64,000 nucleotides of DNA from contig WKKR01000001.1 in the NCBI GenBank assembly GCA_009684525.1, positions 682,001 through 746,000 on the forward strand. The letters are read 5' to 3'. The translations under genes and the position numbers were made by a program. Every line of letters starts with the position of its first letter. Position 1 is the first letter of the stretch. Below the pieces are notes generated by a model. That model was given only the letters and a program-made list of their open reading frames with translations, had not been told where the DNA came from and did not search any database. Below, piece by piece: positions 63,770 to 64,000 of the stretch. The DNA comes from Geobacter sp. (GTDB lineage Bacteria; Desulfobacterota; Desulfuromonadia; Geobacterales; DSM-12255).

Positions 63770-64000
63770 TTAATATAGTGGCACAATATTTTGAGCGATG
63801 CGGCATCACTCTTGACAGGCCACAGAATTGAGCAGCTGAAATGCATCATATGCGCCACAATTAGGCAGCTGCCGTTATTTTATGCACTAGCGGTTAAATA
63901 ACGTGCAGTTACAGGGGCGGGCATGCACAGCATTTCATCATATCCGCACCCACAGTGACTATCATTTCTACACTCTTAATACGCAAAACAACTCTGCGGT

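Noticed and set aside
63776-63800. Sigma-54 promoter (TGGCAC...TTTGA) near gdhA
   Set aside because: It points away from gdhA and the -12 element lacks GC at the needed spacing.

Overview
The window looks like a chromosomal segment from a Geobacter-type member of the Desulfuromonadota (former Deltaproteobacteria). This rests on gene order and content: a tilS-ftsH-folP-cdaA-ybbR-glmM-pdxJ-surE-pcm-rpoS-apt run, a sigma-54 two-component pair, a PEP-CTERM exosortase substrate, and GC-rich codon use with GTG/TTG starts. The species cannot be fixed from sequence alone. Most genes lie on the minus strand.

Layout. (1) 1-3026: a truncated sensor kinase with an ABC-type binding-protein sensor and its NtrC-like sigma-54 response regulator. 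(2) 3059-4351: terminators and a secreted protein of unclear function. (3) 4352-11533: an accessory block. It holds a gene-poor 800-base stretch with GCAAC/GTTGC palindromes and a copy of a tRNA terminator, an aquaporin / short-chain dehydrogenase / glucoamylase set, a phosphofructokinase scrap, a HEPN-like gene, a HEPN-MNT toxin-antitoxin module broken by nonsense codons, and tRNA-Arg(CCT). (4) 11609-22310: the long housekeeping run that combines tRNA-Ile lysidine synthesis, membrane proteolysis, folate, c-di-AMP and glucosamine phosphate synthesis, B6, SurE/Pcm repair, the stationary-phase sigma factor and adenine salvage. (5) 22551-29767: an envelope and lipid neighbourhood made of an MRJP-like lipoprotein, a YfdX-type protein, a divergent Lgt-like membrane protein, phosphatidylserine decarboxylase, and an 834-residue protein I cannot assign. 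(6) 30003-35002: CorA, a small protein, an RMD1-family membrane protein and aminopeptidase N.

(7) 35112-42521: the most interesting block. It is an ebo-type cluster (UbiA-like EboC, phosphodiesterase EboF, TIM-barrel EboE, TatD-like EboB, dehydroquinate-synthase-like EboD) with tightly overlapping genes. A secreted squalene-cyclase-fold protein and a secreted YdjY-like protein head the apparent operon. Ebo clusters are known to be linked to export of a secondary-metabolite precursor in cyanobacteria, but their chemistry is not settled. (8) 42675-53246: a PEP-CTERM protein and a giant 3277-residue secreted multidomain protein. The giant protein has PKD, MopE-type calcium-binding, FG-GAP, LamG-like, squalene-cyclase-fold and FN3 modules. 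(9) 53581-60061: a complete moxR / DUF58 / batABCD-type operon. (10) 60334-63754: a CBS-histidine kinase with a stand-alone receiver, tRNA-Met(CAT), and glutamate dehydrogenase gdhA.

Taken together, the right half describes a heavy investment in the cell surface: a cluster thought to handle a periplasmic metabolite, two proteins with cyclase-fold QW-type motifs outside the cytoplasm, a huge calcium-binding adhesin-like protein, an exosortase substrate and a MoxR/VWA chaperone system. That these cooperate is inference from adjacency. The left accessory block shows decay (nonsense codons, gene scraps, repeat scars) and a duplicated tRNA-terminator sequence that may mark an old island edge.
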